Of a DNA stretch of 64,000 nucleotides, positions 1 to 9,830 are shown piece by piece. The notes beneath the pieces were generated by a model that saw only the letters and a list, made by a program, of their open reading frames with translations, was not told where the DNA came from and did no database searches. The first letter of the stretch is position 1. The number at the start of each line of letters is the position of its first letter. This stretch comes from Lutispora saccharofermentans (lineage in GTDB: Bacteria; Bacillota; Clostridia; Lutisporales; Lutisporaceae): positions 186,001-250,000 of the forward strand of contig NZ_JAJEKE010000001.1 of assembly GCF_024363565.1 (NCBI RefSeq), read 5' to 3'. A program made the translations under genes and the position numbers.

Positions 1-298
1 TAGCTCCATAGCCGAGTCCGGGAATGAATATGGCTATCAATAAAACTAGGCTGACCAATACGAAAAGCAATGCATATCTTCCCAGTATTTTATAATCAAG
101 CTTGCTCAACACAAGCATGGCTATTATGCTTATAATAGCATATAACCCCTGGCTTTTCAGATACAAATAGCTGTCATTGTATTTCAGATAAGAAGATGCA
201 GCACTTGCACTAAATACCATAGTGATCCCAATGGCTAATAATACAAAAACCGTCACCATCAAAGTAAAATCAATATTACCTTTACTTTTTGCAGGCAT
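1..298 (-). CDS. SpoVE/FtsW-type SEDS protein, 5' part only
   Basis: Partial gene that runs off the left edge; about 99 N-terminal residues are present, starting at the ATG at 298. A short charged N-terminus is followed by a hydrophobic helix ending in VFSAS, then LKSQGLY and further membrane helices, as in FtsW/RodA/SpoVE proteins. These are peptidoglycan glycosyltransferases that work with a class B PBP. It lies 13 bp downstream of murD, the usual place for spoVE or ftsW in Clostridia. Which of the two it is cannot be decided from the fragment. Confidence 0.85.
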   Translation of the reverse strand, partial: MPAKSKGNIDFTLMVTVFVLLAIGITMVFSASAASSYLKYNDSYLYLKSQGLYAIISIIAMLVLSKLDYKILGRYALLFVLVSLVLLIAIFIPGLGYGA

Positions 299-311
299 TG
301 ACCAGCCCCCC

Positions 312-1658
312 TTATAATCCCCTTACTATACTCTTAAATAATCTCCCTCTTTGTTCGTAGCTTTTAAACATATCCCAGCTTGCACATGCAGGAGACAATA
401 ATACACAATCGCCTGACGATGCAAGCTCTTTGCTCTTTATCACCGCTTCTTCCAGATCAGACACTTGATATATGTTATAAAAGCCTGCCTGGCGTGCTGC
501 TGCATCAATTTTAGCTGCAGTCTCTCCAAATAACACCAGAGCTTTTACTTTTCCATCAAAATAGGATACGAATTCATCAAAATCTGTTCCTTTATCCATA
601 CCTCCTGCAATAAGCACCGTAGGTCTAGTCATCGTGATCAATGCTTGAATAGAAGAATCAGGATTAGTGCCTTTTGAATCATTATAGTATATAACTCCGT
701 CAATTTCACATACATACTCTATTCTATGCTCTACACCCCTGAAATCTTGCAATATCTTTTTGATTATATTTTCATCCACGTCCATGCAGTATGCTATCAA
801 TGCAGCCGCTAATGCATTTTCCAAATTATGCTTTCCGGGTATAAATATATCCTTTATATCTATAACCCTCACTTTTTTGCCATTCAAGGATAAGGTCAAA
901 TATTCATCCTCTACATAAGCTCCCTCAGGAAGAATTTCTTTTCTGCTGAAGAATAATACTTTGCTTTTTGCTAAGCCCGATAACTTTCTGGTTTCAGGGT
1001 TATCCCAATTTAATATTGTATAATCCTCTTTGCTTTGGTTTGAAAAAATTTTTGATTTTGCGCTTATATAGTTTTCAAGGGTTTTATGCCTGTTCAAGTG
1101 GTCAGGTGTGATATTTAAAATTGCACTCACTGCAGGCTTGAAATCAATTGTTGTTTCCAACTGAAAACTGCTGGCCTCCAAAACAAATACATCTTCCGGT
1201 GATGCATTTTTTACTTCTGCAATCATCGGGCTTCCTATGTTGCCGGTAACAAAAGTTTTTCTTCCGCTGGCCTCCATTATCTCTCCCAATAAAGCAGTTG
1301 TAGTAGTTTTGCCATTGGTACCCGTTATGGCAATTATGGGGGTCTTTGTCATTCTATATCCAAGCTCTATTTCACTTATAACCTCTTTGCCTAGTTTTCT
1401 GGCTTCTTCTACAAGAGGTATATCTGTAGGCACTCCGGGGCTTATAACTATAAAATCACAGGTATAAGCCAGGTCAAGAGGATGATTCCCTGTAATTATT
1501 TCAATTGACAGCCCTTCAAGCTCACGTATAGATTCATCAAGCTCTGATAACGGCTTATAATCATTTATAATAACGTCATATCCCATATTATGAAGCTCGA
1601 TTGCAGTAGGTATTCCGGTTATAGCAGCACCTAACACCAAGACATTTTTGTTTTCCAT
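312..1658 (-). CDS. murD: UDP-N-acetylmuramoylalanine--D-glutamate ligase MurD
   Basis: Adds D-glutamate to UDP-MurNAc-L-Ala in the cytoplasmic phase of peptidoglycan synthesis. The 448 residues match the family length. An N-terminal Rossmann-like UDP-binding part (VLVLGAAITG) is followed by the Mur ligase ATP loop (ITGTNGKTTTTALLGE, about residues 111-126), the central-domain signature NITPDHLNRH, and the C-terminal domain with YNDSKGTNPDS and SPACASWDMF. ATG start. It sits in the dcw cluster 24 bp after mraY, surely cotranscribed. Confidence 0.97.
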   Translation of the reverse strand: MENKNVLVLGAAITGIPTAIELHNMGYDVIINDYKPLSELDESIRELEGLSIEIITGNHPLDLAYTCDFIVISPGVPTDIPLVEEARKLGKEVISEIELGYRMTKTPIIAITGTNGKTTTTALLGEIMEASGRKTFVTGNIGSPMIAEVKNASPEDVFVLEASSFQLETTIDFKPAVSAILNITPDHLNRHKTLENYISAKSKIFSNQSKEDYTILNWDNPETRKLSGLAKSKVLFFSRKEILPEGAYVEDEYLTLSLNGKKVRVIDIKDIFIPGKHNLENALAAALIAYCMDVDENIIKKILQDFRGVEHRIEYVCEIDGVIYYNDSKGTNPDSSIQALITMTRPTVLIAGGMDKGTDFDEFVSYFDGKVKALVLFGETAAKIDAAARQAGFYNIYQVSDLEEAVIKSKELASSGDCVLLSPACASWDMFKSYEQRGRLFKSIVRGL

Positions 1659-1682
1659 TTCGTAACTACCAACCTTTCCATA

Positions 1683-2657
1683 TCAATTAAAAGCCAGAAT
1701 TCCAATGAGGCATAGAATAATTGCAGTAATAATAAACACAGAAACAACCTTAGTTTCAGCCCAACCCGACAATTCAAAATGATGATGCAGAGGTGCCATT
1801 TTAAATACTCGTTTTCCTGTCCTCTTAAAATGTACGACCTGAATGATATCGGATAGGGCTTCCGCTACGTATATAGCTCCTACAATAGCCAGAAAAAGCG
1901 GCAGCTTCATAATAACCGCTAAGGAGGCAACAGCACCGCCTAGAGCCAAGGAGCCTGTATCACCCATAAAAACTTGGGCCGGATGAGAATTAAATCTTAA
2001 GAATCCTAATATGGCACCTATAAAAGAACCACAAAAAACTAAAATTCCAAGATTTCTTACAGCCAGTGAAATTACTGCAAAAAATCCCAAAACCACTATA
2101 GTGATCCCACCGGCAAGGCCATCAAGTCCGTCTGTCAAATTCACGCTATTTACTGTACCTAATATAATAAATACTATGAAAGGTATATAAAACATTCCCA
2201 AATCAAAGAATTTTCCGGTGAAAGGCACCAATATCTCTGTTCCCGTCTGATTAGTGCCACCAGCTATATAGCTTAAAAACAGCGCGGCTGCAAATTGGGC
2301 TAAAATCTTTTGCCAAGCTTTTAAGCCCAGCGACCGCTTTTTAACGATCTTTATATAATCATCGGCAAATCCTATTGCCCCATAGAGCAAGGTTGTGACC
2401 AAAACCAGGAGCATATCCTTATCCTTCGAAAAGGCCATGGAAACAATCACTGCAGGAATAATGAAAATTAAACCGCCGATAGTTGGTATCCCTGCTTTTT
2501 TTAAATGGCTTTGAGGGCCATCATCCCTTATATTCTGGCCAAACTTCATTTTCTTTAAGATTGGTATCAATATCGGCCCGGCAATCAATGCAAGAACAAA
2601 AGAAGATATTATGCATATAATAAACATTTTATATTCGCTGGCAAAAAATTTATTCAT
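1683..2657 (-). CDS. mraY: Phospho-N-acetylmuramoyl-pentapeptide transferase MraY
   Basis: Integral membrane enzyme that transfers phospho-MurNAc-pentapeptide to undecaprenyl phosphate, giving lipid I. The 324 residues have about ten hydrophobic helices. Family motifs are visible: FADDYIK near residue 97 (Asp pair for Mg2+), NLTDGLDGLAGG, FMGDTGSLALGG, and the histidine cluster APLHHHFE near the C-terminus. Its start overlaps the end of murF by 8 bp, implying translational coupling. Confidence 0.98.
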   Translation of the reverse strand: MNKFFASEYKMFIICIISSFVLALIAGPILIPILKKMKFGQNIRDDGPQSHLKKAGIPTIGGLIFIIPAVIVSMAFSKDKDMLLVLVTTLLYGAIGFADDYIKIVKKRSLGLKAWQKILAQFAAALFLSYIAGGTNQTGTEILVPFTGKFFDLGMFYIPFIVFIILGTVNSVNLTDGLDGLAGGITIVVLGFFAVISLAVRNLGILVFCGSFIGAILGFLRFNSHPAQVFMGDTGSLALGGAVASLAVIMKLPLFLAIVGAIYVAEALSDIIQVVHFKRTGKRVFKMAPLHHHFELSGWAETKVVSVFIITAIILCLIGILAFN

Positions 2658-4041
2658 CCTTTGTGAAACCCCTCTCTCTAAGAGAATCTGCTATCTCTTC
2701 CAATTTCATTATTCTTGAACCTTTTATCAAAACAGTATCATAGGGCATAAGTATTTTTCTCAAATTGGAAATTGCATCATTATTGCTGCTGAAGCAATAA
2801 ATATTTTCTTCCTTCATATCGTTATCCAGTGCCCCCTGCCGGATATCCTTGACCTTTTCACCTATGGTAATCAATATATCAACCTTTGATTGGACTGCTT
2901 TCTCCCCCACTTTGCGGTGCCCTATTTCTGAGTATTCCCCAAGTTCCATCATATCAGCCAATATCAAAACCCTTCTCCCTCTACAGGACATGTTCCTCAA
3001 GACCTCAATAGCCGCTGAAACTGAATCGGGGTTTGCATTATACGAATCATTTATCACTCTGATCCCATTTTTTGATGAGAAAATCTCCATCCTCATCTTG
3101 CCCGGGATAAACCTCGCCAGCCCTTTTTTGATCTTTTCTATCTCCATTTTCATTGTCAAGCCCACTGCAATAGAGCATAAAGCATTATAAACATTATGAA
3201 CCCCTATTAAAGGTACGAAAAACGGCTCAGCATTGCCGTTTATGTTTAGTGTAAACTCCATGCCCTCATCACCTCGTTGTTTTACATCCTTTGCAGATAG
3301 GTCATTTTCGTTATTAATGCCGTATTTTATGATTTTGCAAGGCAAATCATGAATTGATGCAAGCATATCATCATCGCCATTTATTATAGCTGTATTGTTT
3401 ACAGTAAAGTATGTAAATATCTCTTTTTTAGCCTTTAATATATTTTCTCTGGAGCCCAAAAACTCAATATGAGCCGTACCCACATTTGTTATTATGCCAA
3501 CATCAGGCTTCACAATAGAAGCCAGGCTTTCTATTTCCCCGGGCTTATTCATTCCCATTTCAAAAACACAGATAGTGTGATGCTTTTCCATGCGAAATAC
3601 AGTCATGGGCAGCCCTATTGTATTATTTAAATTTCCTTCATTTTTTAATACTTGAAAGCTTTCTCCCAAAACAGATGCTATCATTTCTTTAGTTGTGGTT
3701 TTTCCGGAGCTCCCGGTAACCGCCACTGCCGGTATATTAAACTTTGATCTGTAATACGAAGCAAGCCTCATCAAAGCAGCTTGAGTATCTTCAACCAATA
3801 TATAGGGAAAGTTTGCCGCATTTAAATAATTGTGAGATATTGCTGCACAGGCGCCTGCATCCATAGCCTTATAAATAAAATCATGGCCGTCGAAATTTGG
3901 TCCTTTGATAGGTATAAACAACTCACCGGATTTTACTTTCCTGCTATCGGTATTTATCCCGTTCACCATAAAGCTTTCTTTACAGTTCATTAGCTTACCG
4001 TTCAAAGCCTCTGCAATTTCGGCAATGTTCATCGGTTCCAC
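2650..4041 (-). CDS. murF: UDP-MurNAc-tripeptide--D-Ala-D-Ala ligase MurF
   Basis: Adds D-Ala-D-Ala to the UDP-MurNAc-tripeptide. The 463 residues carry the Mur ligase ATP loop (VTGSSGKTTTKEMIAS), the NVGTAHIEFLGS motif and the C-terminal INDSYNANPDSV motif typical of MurF. I take the GTG at 4041 as start because GGAGGG lies 6 nt upstream; an ATG three codons later is further from it. The GTG overlaps the TAG of murE by one base, and the 3' end overlaps mraY. Confidence 0.96.
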   Translation of the reverse strand: MEPMNIAEIAEALNGKLMNCKESFMVNGINTDSRKVKSGELFIPIKGPNFDGHDFIYKAMDAGACAAISHNYLNAANFPYILVEDTQAALMRLASYYRSKFNIPAVAVTGSSGKTTTKEMIASVLGESFQVLKNEGNLNNTIGLPMTVFRMEKHHTICVFEMGMNKPGEIESLASIVKPDVGIITNVGTAHIEFLGSRENILKAKKEIFTYFTVNNTAIINGDDDMLASIHDLPCKIIKYGINNENDLSAKDVKQRGDEGMEFTLNINGNAEPFFVPLIGVHNVYNALCSIAVGLTMKMEIEKIKKGLARFIPGKMRMEIFSSKNGIRVINDSYNANPDSVSAAIEVLRNMSCRGRRVLILADMMELGEYSEIGHRKVGEKAVQSKVDILITIGEKVKDIRQGALDNDMKEENIYCFSSNNDAISNLRKILMPYDTVLIKGSRIMKLEEIADSLRERGFTKDE

Positions 4042-5498
4042 TATATACCCTCCTTGAGAAGTTCTTTTACAATCTCTCTTTCATCAAAGTCAATGACTTT
4101 ATCCTTCAAAACCTGATAAGCCTCATGACCCTTGCCCGCTAATAATATAATATCTGAAGCCTCTGCCATCATCATCGCATGCCTTATTGCATCTTTTCTG
4201 TTCTCTATACATATATAATCACAATTCGTAGTCTTCATGCCTTCTTCTATTTGATCGATGATCATATTTGGGTCTTCGCTTCTTGGGTTATCTGAAGTAA
4301 TTATAGCATAATCGGATAGCCTTCCGGCAATTTCGCCCATTATTGGCCTTTTTGTCTTGTCTCTATCTCCGCCGCAGCCAAATACAGTAATTATTCTGCC
4401 TTTTGCATAATGCCTTATGGATTTTAATATGTTTTCCAGTCCATCCGGTGCATGAGCATAGTCTATGATGATCTTGTAAGGCTTATCTAAAGGAAGCACT
4501 TCTGATCTTCCCGGCACAAAACCCGCCGCTTCAATCCCCCGGCATATAAATTCTTTGCCGATTCCTTCAACATAAGCAACACTCGCTGCTGCCAGTGAAT
4601 TGTATACGCTGAATTTCCCCGGAATGCTGCTTCTTATAATTGCCTCATATTCAGGTGTCATCAAAGTGAATCTGATACCCTCATCATTTATCTCTATATC
4701 CTTGGCCATAATATTAGCTTCTCTATCTATACCGAATGTGAGCAAAGGTGTATCCTGCTCTTTAATTCTGCTGCAGATTATTCTTCCGTGCTCGTCATCG
4801 ATATTTATGATATTTGCCTTAGTGGTCTTATAAAATAGTTTTTCTTTTGCTCTCCTATAATTTTCAAAATTTCCATGAAAGTCCAAATGATCCTGGGTCA
4901 GGTTTGTAAATATGCCTATTTGAAATCTGCATTGATCCACCCGTCCAAACTCAAGGGAATGGGACGAAACCTCCATGATGCCATATTCTGCTCCGTTAGA
5001 AAGCATATCCCTAAAAATCCTTTGCAAATCCACGGATTCCGGTGTTGTTCTGGAAGATTCCACCTTTTTGCTGCCTACATCAACAGAAATAGTTCCTATT
5101 AAGCCAGCTTCTTTTTCTGCATGCTGCATTATTGATCTTATAAAATACGTTGTAGTTGTTTTTCCGTTAGTCCCAGTTACCCCAATAAGCTTCAGTTCAT
5201 CGGTAGGGTGCTCATAAAAATTTGCCCCTATTATAGGCATAGCCGCTCTTGAATTCTCTACTTGTATCACAGCAACATCAGCTCGTTCTACGGCTTTATC
5301 CACTATAACGGCAACAGCTCCATTTTCTACCGCTTTATCGATGAAGTCATGACCATCTGAAAAACTGCCTCTTATGCATATGAAAAGAAAGTTCTTCGAT
5401 ACTTTTCTTGAGTCATATGCGATGCCTTCTATCTCAGCATCCAAATTCCCGGAATATCTTATAATCTTCGTGTTTTCTAAAAGCTTGATCAGCTTCAA
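4041..5498 (-). CDS. murE: UDP-MurNAc-L-Ala-D-Glu--meso-DAP ligase MurE
   Basis: Adds the third stem-peptide residue. The ATP loop (VTGTNGKTTTTYFIRS), the motif NLTQDHLDFHGNFENY and the substrate-selecting motif DNPR (in SDNPRSEDPN) are present; DNPR is known to select meso-diaminopimelate over lysine. The open frame runs upstream to 5594, but the best start is the TTG at 5498, preceded at 6 nt by GAGGTG. This gives 485 residues beginning (M)KLIKLLENTK, matching the usual MurE N-terminus. An attenuator-like hairpin lies just upstream. Confidence 0.95.
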   Translation of the reverse strand: MKLIKLLENTKIIRYSGNLDAEIEGIAYDSRKVSKNFLFICIRGSFSDGHDFIDKAVENGAVAVIVDKAVERADVAVIQVENSRAAMPIIGANFYEHPTDELKLIGVTGTNGKTTTTYFIRSIMQHAEKEAGLIGTISVDVGSKKVESSRTTPESVDLQRIFRDMLSNGAEYGIMEVSSHSLEFGRVDQCRFQIGIFTNLTQDHLDFHGNFENYRRAKEKLFYKTTKANIINIDDEHGRIICSRIKEQDTPLLTFGIDREANIMAKDIEINDEGIRFTLMTPEYEAIIRSSIPGKFSVYNSLAAASVAYVEGIGKEFICRGIEAAGFVPGRSEVLPLDKPYKIIIDYAHAPDGLENILKSIRHYAKGRIITVFGCGGDRDKTKRPIMGEIAGRLSDYAIITSDNPRSEDPNMIIDQIEEGMKTTNCDYICIENRKDAIRHAMMMAEASDIILLAGKGHEAYQVLKDKVIDFDEREIVKELLKEGI

Positions 5499-5597
5499 TG
5501 CTCTCACCTCATAACTATTGTTTTCACATAATGGAATATATATGTAATTATTATACATCATTTCTGCTTTTACCTTTTTATTATGCTTTACCATCTG

Positions 5598-5643
5598 GAA
5601 AAAGGCAACTGGAATTAAAGAATCTCTTTAACTCCGTTGCCTT
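5598..5643 (-). terminator. Intrinsic terminator or attenuator between spoVD and murE
   Basis: On the minus strand an outer 8-bp stem AAGGCAAC/GTTGCCTT (5636-5643 with 5602-5609) encloses an inner 7-bp stem TTAAAGA/TCTTTAA with a 3-nt loop. The right arm runs straight into TTTTTCC. This is a good Rho-independent terminator shape inside the dcw cluster. Confidence 0.75.
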
Positions 5644-5671
5644 GTATCTAGTTATTACAATACTTATTCTT

Positions 5672-7654
5672 TTATTCTTTTGGTTTTGCATATATTATTA
5701 CTACAGACCCTTCATCAACCTTTGCATTAGCCCTTGGGGTCTGATCCAAGATCAGGGAATCTTCCGTAGGCTCTCCCTGCTCCTCTTCCAATCTATATTG
5801 CAGCTTATTTTCACTTAAGAGCTTTCTAGCATCTTTCAATTTCATATTTCTTATTTCCGGCACTATAACTTTTCCTTTCATCAGCTGCTTTGCCTCTTCC
5901 TCTGTATATTGAGGCTTAACATCCATATACCTCAAAGTGTCGGAAATAATACTTTTTACCACTGGAGTGGCAATGACGCCGCCATAATAGCTTCCGCCGC
6001 CAGGCTCATCGATTACCACCAACACGGTAATTTTGGGATCATTGGCAGGTGCAAATCCAATAAAGGATGCAACATATTTTCCCGGCACATATCTGCCATC
6101 CTCAGCTTTTTGTGCTGTACCGGTCTTACCCCCTACCTTGTACCCTGGAATATAAGCTCCTCTGCCTGAACCTTCCGAAACAACCGACTCAAGAATTTTT
6201 CTCATTGTCGCAGATGTCTCTTTAGAAATAACTTGGCGCACCTCACGGGGCTGAAAGTCATGAATCGTATTGCCGTCTTTATCTACAAGTTTTTTTGCAA
6301 TCCTGGGCTCCATAAGATATCCATCATTTATCACTGCGGATACAGCGGTGATCAGCTGTATAGGCGTAACGGTAATACCCTGACCAAAAGAGTTATTAGC
6401 CAGCTCTACGGGACCCACAGAATTTATATTCCTTACAATACCGGAAGCTTCCCCCAGTAGTTTTATGTTGGTAGGCGACCCAAATCCAAAACCCTGTATA
6501 TATTTGTAGAACTTTTCTTTGCCCAAGCGCTGGGCGACTTCAATGAAAACCGGGTTGCATGAATTTTGAACACCTTGTATAAATGTCTCACTCCCATGAG
6601 GATTATAACTCCTCCAGCATTTTAATCTTCTTCCTGCCACCAGCACAGAACCGGAACAATAGAATCTGTCCTCAGGCCTTACCACACCTTCTTCTAATCC
6701 GGCAGCTGAGGTTATTGTCTTAAAGGTGGAGCCAGGCTCATAAGTATCTGAAATCGCCGGATTCCTCCAGACTTTAAATAAGGCATTATACTGCTCTGTG
6801 GAACTCATAGAATCCCATTTATCCTTTAATTCATCGGGAATCTTTCTGGGGTCGTTATTATCATAATCCGGCTTCACTGCCATAGCAAGGACATCTCCGG
6901 TTTTAGGGTCCATTACTATTGCAGTTACCCTTTTCGCATTAGTCTCAATAAGAGCACTTTCAACCGCTTTTTCAGCGAAATGCTGTATGACTTCATCTAT
7001 GGTTAAAATAAGGTTTAAGCCATCCTCAGGCTCGTAATATTTTCTATCGCTTCCCGGAAGTTCCCTTCCTTGTGCATCAGTCATCTTAATATCCCTGCCG
7101 GGGAAGCCGTTGAGATATTTTTCAAAAGTTGCTTCTACACCATCTTGACCTTGATTATCATAATTTGTAAATCCTAGTATATAGGATGCAAAATTGCTTT
7201 GAGGATAGAACCGTTTGCTATCATCAACAAAAATTAGGCCCTTGATATTTTTCTCTCTCAAAATCTTTACCGTATCAGAGTCTACCTTTTTCTTGATTAT
7301 TTGTGTATCTTTCTTTGCAGAAACCTTCTCCAACAGATCCTCTTTATTCATTTGAAGAACTTCAGAAAGAGTCTGCGCCACGATTTCCTTGTCCTTTACC
7401 TCTACAGGCCTGACATAAATTTCATAAGCCGGTGCACTTGTTGCAAGCTCCTTACCGTTTCTGTCATAAATAATTCCTCTTTTTGAAGGTACCGGCACAT
7501 CCCTTGTCCACTGCTCCATAGCTTTCTGCTGATATTCTGCTCCATCTACCACTTGAATTTGAAACAGCCTTACGATCAGCAGTAAAAATAATATAGTAAA
7601 CCCGCCTAATAAAAATAGAACTCTTCCTTTAACCTTTTTTGCCACTCCTGCCAA
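5672..7654 (-). CDS. spoVD: Class B penicillin-binding protein with PASTA domain (SpoVD/FtsI type)
   Basis: Membrane-anchored peptidoglycan transpeptidase, 660 residues. A short cytoplasmic N-terminus and one membrane helix (about residues 11-30) lead to the PBP dimer domain and the transpeptidase domain with SxxK (PGSTFKTIT), SxN (QNSCNPV) and KTG (GGKTGTAQK). One PASTA domain occupies about residues 590-657. The PASTA domain and position between ftsL and murE fit SpoVD; with no second copy in view it could equally be the division FtsI. TTG start at 7654 with GGGGGT 6 nt upstream. Confidence 0.93.
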   Translation of the reverse strand: MAGVAKKVKGRVLFLLGGFTILFLLLIVRLFQIQVVDGAEYQQKAMEQWTRDVPVPSKRGIIYDRNGKELATSAPAYEIYVRPVEVKDKEIVAQTLSEVLQMNKEDLLEKVSAKKDTQIIKKKVDSDTVKILREKNIKGLIFVDDSKRFYPQSNFASYILGFTNYDNQGQDGVEATFEKYLNGFPGRDIKMTDAQGRELPGSDRKYYEPEDGLNLILTIDEVIQHFAEKAVESALIETNAKRVTAIVMDPKTGDVLAMAVKPDYDNNDPRKIPDELKDKWDSMSSTEQYNALFKVWRNPAISDTYEPGSTFKTITSAAGLEEGVVRPEDRFYCSGSVLVAGRRLKCWRSYNPHGSETFIQGVQNSCNPVFIEVAQRLGKEKFYKYIQGFGFGSPTNIKLLGEASGIVRNINSVGPVELANNSFGQGITVTPIQLITAVSAVINDGYLMEPRIAKKLVDKDGNTIHDFQPREVRQVISKETSATMRKILESVVSEGSGRGAYIPGYKVGGKTGTAQKAEDGRYVPGKYVASFIGFAPANDPKITVLVVIDEPGGGSYYGGVIATPVVKSIISDTLRYMDVKPQYTEEEAKQLMKGKVIVPEIRNMKLKDARKLLSENKLQYRLEEEQGEPTEDSLILDQTPRANAKVDEGSVVIIYAKPKE

Positions 7655-7676
7655 GCTAATACCCCCTTAGGGAAAC

Positions 7677-8171
7677 TTAATCTAATAAACTAATAAAACT
7701 ATTGATAAGAAGTTTTGCTTTTGTTATATATTTGTTTTCTTCTACATCTTCCTTTGAAAAATAGGATTTTTCATAGCTATTGTTTTTTACGACCGGCTTC
7801 GCTGCGGCCACATAAACTATTTGGTCAGGATCGGGGTATTGCATATTCAACTCTTCTACAGCTATCTTTTCCAGCGTCTGCAGGTTAATGGTGTGCATCA
7901 AGCTTACCTTAAGAGCTTCATTTTGCTTCAATGTTTCCTTATACTCCTTCTCAAGCTTGCTGTTATTAAAATTTATTTCAGCTATATAAGCATAGCGAGA
8001 TATCATCAAAATACTCATGGAAAATACCATGATAATGGGAAGAATACGTGCTCTTGGCTTTGCTTTCTTTACCTTTTTAGCTATCGGTTTCTTCTCTTCA
8101 TCAAAAAGGGGTGCATCATTTATATAATTTTCTCTGCTGTAATCATATGCTCTATTATCTGCTACTAACAA
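7677..8171 (-). CDS. ftsL: FtsL-like cell division protein
   Basis: A 164-residue bitopic protein: a basic cytoplasmic N-terminus (about 45 residues with KKVKKAKPRAR), one membrane helix (about 43-62), then a coiled-coil extracytoplasmic segment with heptad-like spacing (residues 70-110). It ends in a low-complexity tail. Sequence conservation in FtsL is weak, so the call rests on topology and on position between rsmH and the class B PBP. FtsL recruits and activates the septal synthase with FtsB/DivIC. TTG start with GGGGG upstream. Confidence 0.85.
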   Translation of the reverse strand: MLVADNRAYDYSRENYINDAPLFDEEKKPIAKKVKKAKPRARILPIIMVFSMSILMISRYAYIAEINFNNSKLEKEYKETLKQNEALKVSLMHTINLQTLEKIAVEELNMQYPDPDQIVYVAAAKPVVKNNSYEKSYFSKEDVEENKYITKAKLLINSFISLLD

Positions 8172-8189
8172 TTTTATTCCCCCTTACTT

Positions 8190-9134
8190 TTATTTAGAAC
8201 CCAGTCTTTCAGCCACTCTCAATTTAGCACTTCTAGATCTGGAATTTTCGTCCAATTCCTTAACGCCGGCAACTATAGGCTTTCTTGTTATAGCCTTTAT
8301 TAAGGGAACCTGTCCACAAATACATTGCGGCATTCTAGGCGGACAAGTGCACGGCTTCTCCAATTTATTGAACATGGTTTTAACTATTCTGTCCTCCAGA
8401 GAATGGAAGGTAATAATACACAGCCTTCCATCAGGTTTAAGCAAATCTACCCCATCGTTTATTGTTTTTTCGAGTATTCCAAGCTCATCATTCACCGCTA
8501 TTCTTAGAGCCTGAAAAGTCCGCTTAGCAGGATGGGGGCCTTCTCTTCTGGCGGAAGCCGGTATAGCCTTCTTAATTATTTCTACAAGCTTAAGGGTGCT
8601 CGTAATCCTTGCTTTTGCTCTTTCATTACCGATAAATTCGGCGATTCTTTTAGCCCATCTTTCCTCTCCATAGTCTCTTATTATATTAAAAATATCTTGC
8701 TCAGGCCACTCGTTGACAATTATTTCTGCAGTTAAAGGATTTCTTCTGTCCATCCTCATATCCAATTCTGCATCTTTCATGTAACTAAAGCCTCTTTCTT
8801 CTTCATCCAATTGATGTGAAGAAACTCCAAGATCCAGAAGTATTCCATCCACTCCATTTATCCCTAACCCGTTTACGATGGCCTTCATATTCTTAAAGTT
8901 ATCATTTATAAGCTTTATTCTCTTCCCATATTCCTTAAGATTCTCTCTCGCAGCATTTATTGCATTTATATCCTGATCTATTCCTATCAATAAGCCTTCT
9001 GAGCCTATCAGTTTTGCAATTTCCTTTGAATGGCCTGCACCACCTATGGTGCCATCTATGTATATGCCTGATTTTTTTATGTTCAAGCCATTAATACTCT
9101 CATCTAATAACACTGGAATATGCACAAAATCCAA
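8190..9134 (-). CDS. rsmH: 16S rRNA (cytosine-1402-N4)-methyltransferase RsmH
   Basis: SAM-dependent methyltransferase acting on C1402 of 16S rRNA. The 314 residues open with [10 protein letters not shown] and then show the SAM motif ([12 protein letters not shown]), [24 protein letters not shown], and the C-terminal [12 protein letters not shown] and [10 protein letters not shown] signatures. TTG start at 9134; AAGGTGAT lies just upstream. First enzyme of the dcw operon after mraZ. Confidence 0.98.
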   Translation of the reverse strand: MDFVHIPVLLDESINGLNIKKSGIYIDGTIGGAGHSKEIAKLIGSEGLLIGIDQDINAINAARENLKEYGKRIKLINDNFKNMKAIVNGLGINGVDGILLDLGVSSHQLDEEERGFSYMKDAELDMRMDRRNPLTAEIIVNEWPEQDIFNIIRDYGEERWAKRIAEFIGNERAKARITSTLKLVEIIKKAIPASARREGPHPAKRTFQALRIAVNDELGILEKTINDGVDLLKPDGRLCIITFHSLEDRIVKTMFNKLEKPCTCPPRMPQCICGQVPLIKAITRKPIVAGVKELDENSRSRSAKLRVAERLGSK

Positions 9135-9328
9135 AATATCACCTTCTTCTATTTTAAAATGGTGAACGGGGAATACAAAAAGTCACTGAAACCACACAAA
9201 AAATCACTAAATTTTTATAATATTAAAGTTGCATGAAATTATTAATTTTGATCCTAGTAAAATACCCAAATGATAGCAATCAATAGTTAAAAGCTGCTAA
9301 TTAACAATCAATAAATAAAAAACCCTTT

Positions 9329-9367
9329 ATGTTTTTTCATGAAAAATTCCGTGTCTTTCAGTGGTTT
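9329..9367 (+). repeat. Dispersed repeat R, copy 1
   Basis: Contains TTCCGTGTCTTTCAGTGGTT (9348-9367), shared exactly with 10159-10178, where the flanks (TTTTTTC, then A-rich) are also similar, and in inverted orientation near 60345. It occupies the rsmH-mraZ gap (9135-9378), which otherwise holds only AT-rich sequence and a fainter related stretch at about 9178-9205. Confidence 0.7.
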
Positions 9368-9378
9368 CCGTCTCTTAA

Positions 9379-9810
9379 CTAAATCCCCAGCTGAGACATT
9401 TTTTCAGCCACATCTTCATAGCTAATATTTGCATCACTGTTAAATTTATTCCATTCTTCAAGGCTCCACAATTCCAATCTTGTAGATACGCCGATGATTA
9501 CCGCATCCTTATCAATTTTCGCAAACTCCTTTAAGTTTGATGGTATCAATACCCTGCCTTGCTTATCTATCTCACATTCTGTGGCACCTGCGAAGAAAAA
9601 TCTTACAAAAGCTCTGGCATCTTTGTTTGTCATAGGCAATGTCTTCAGTTTATTCTCGATATTTTTCCATTCATCTCCGGAATAAATGAATAAACAGTTG
9701 TCCAGCCCTTTAGTAATAACAAAGGTCGAACCTAATTCATCCCTAAATTTTGCAGGCATGATAAGCCTGTTTTTATTATCCAGAGTATGTCTGTACTCAC
9801 CAATGAACAT
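9379..9810 (-). CDS. mraZ: Transcriptional regulator MraZ
   Basis: DNA-binding regulator of the dcw operon, with two tandem AbrB/SpoVT-like MraZ repeats. The first ([20 protein letters not shown]) and second ([20 protein letters not shown]) both keep the conserved D-x-K/Q-x-R motif. An in-frame GTG exists at 9822, but the ATG at 9810 gives the standard N-terminus and 143 residues. It lies downstream of its own probable operator (9831-9870), so autoregulation is expected. Confidence 0.96.
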   Translation of the reverse strand: MFIGEYRHTLDNKNRLIMPAKFRDELGSTFVITKGLDNCLFIYSGDEWKNIENKLKTLPMTNKDARAFVRFFFAGATECEIDKQGRVLIPSNLKEFAKIDKDAVIIGVSTRLELWSLEEWNKFNSDANISYEDVAEKMSQLGI

Positions 9811-9830
9811 CCTCGCCACCACTTTGCTAA

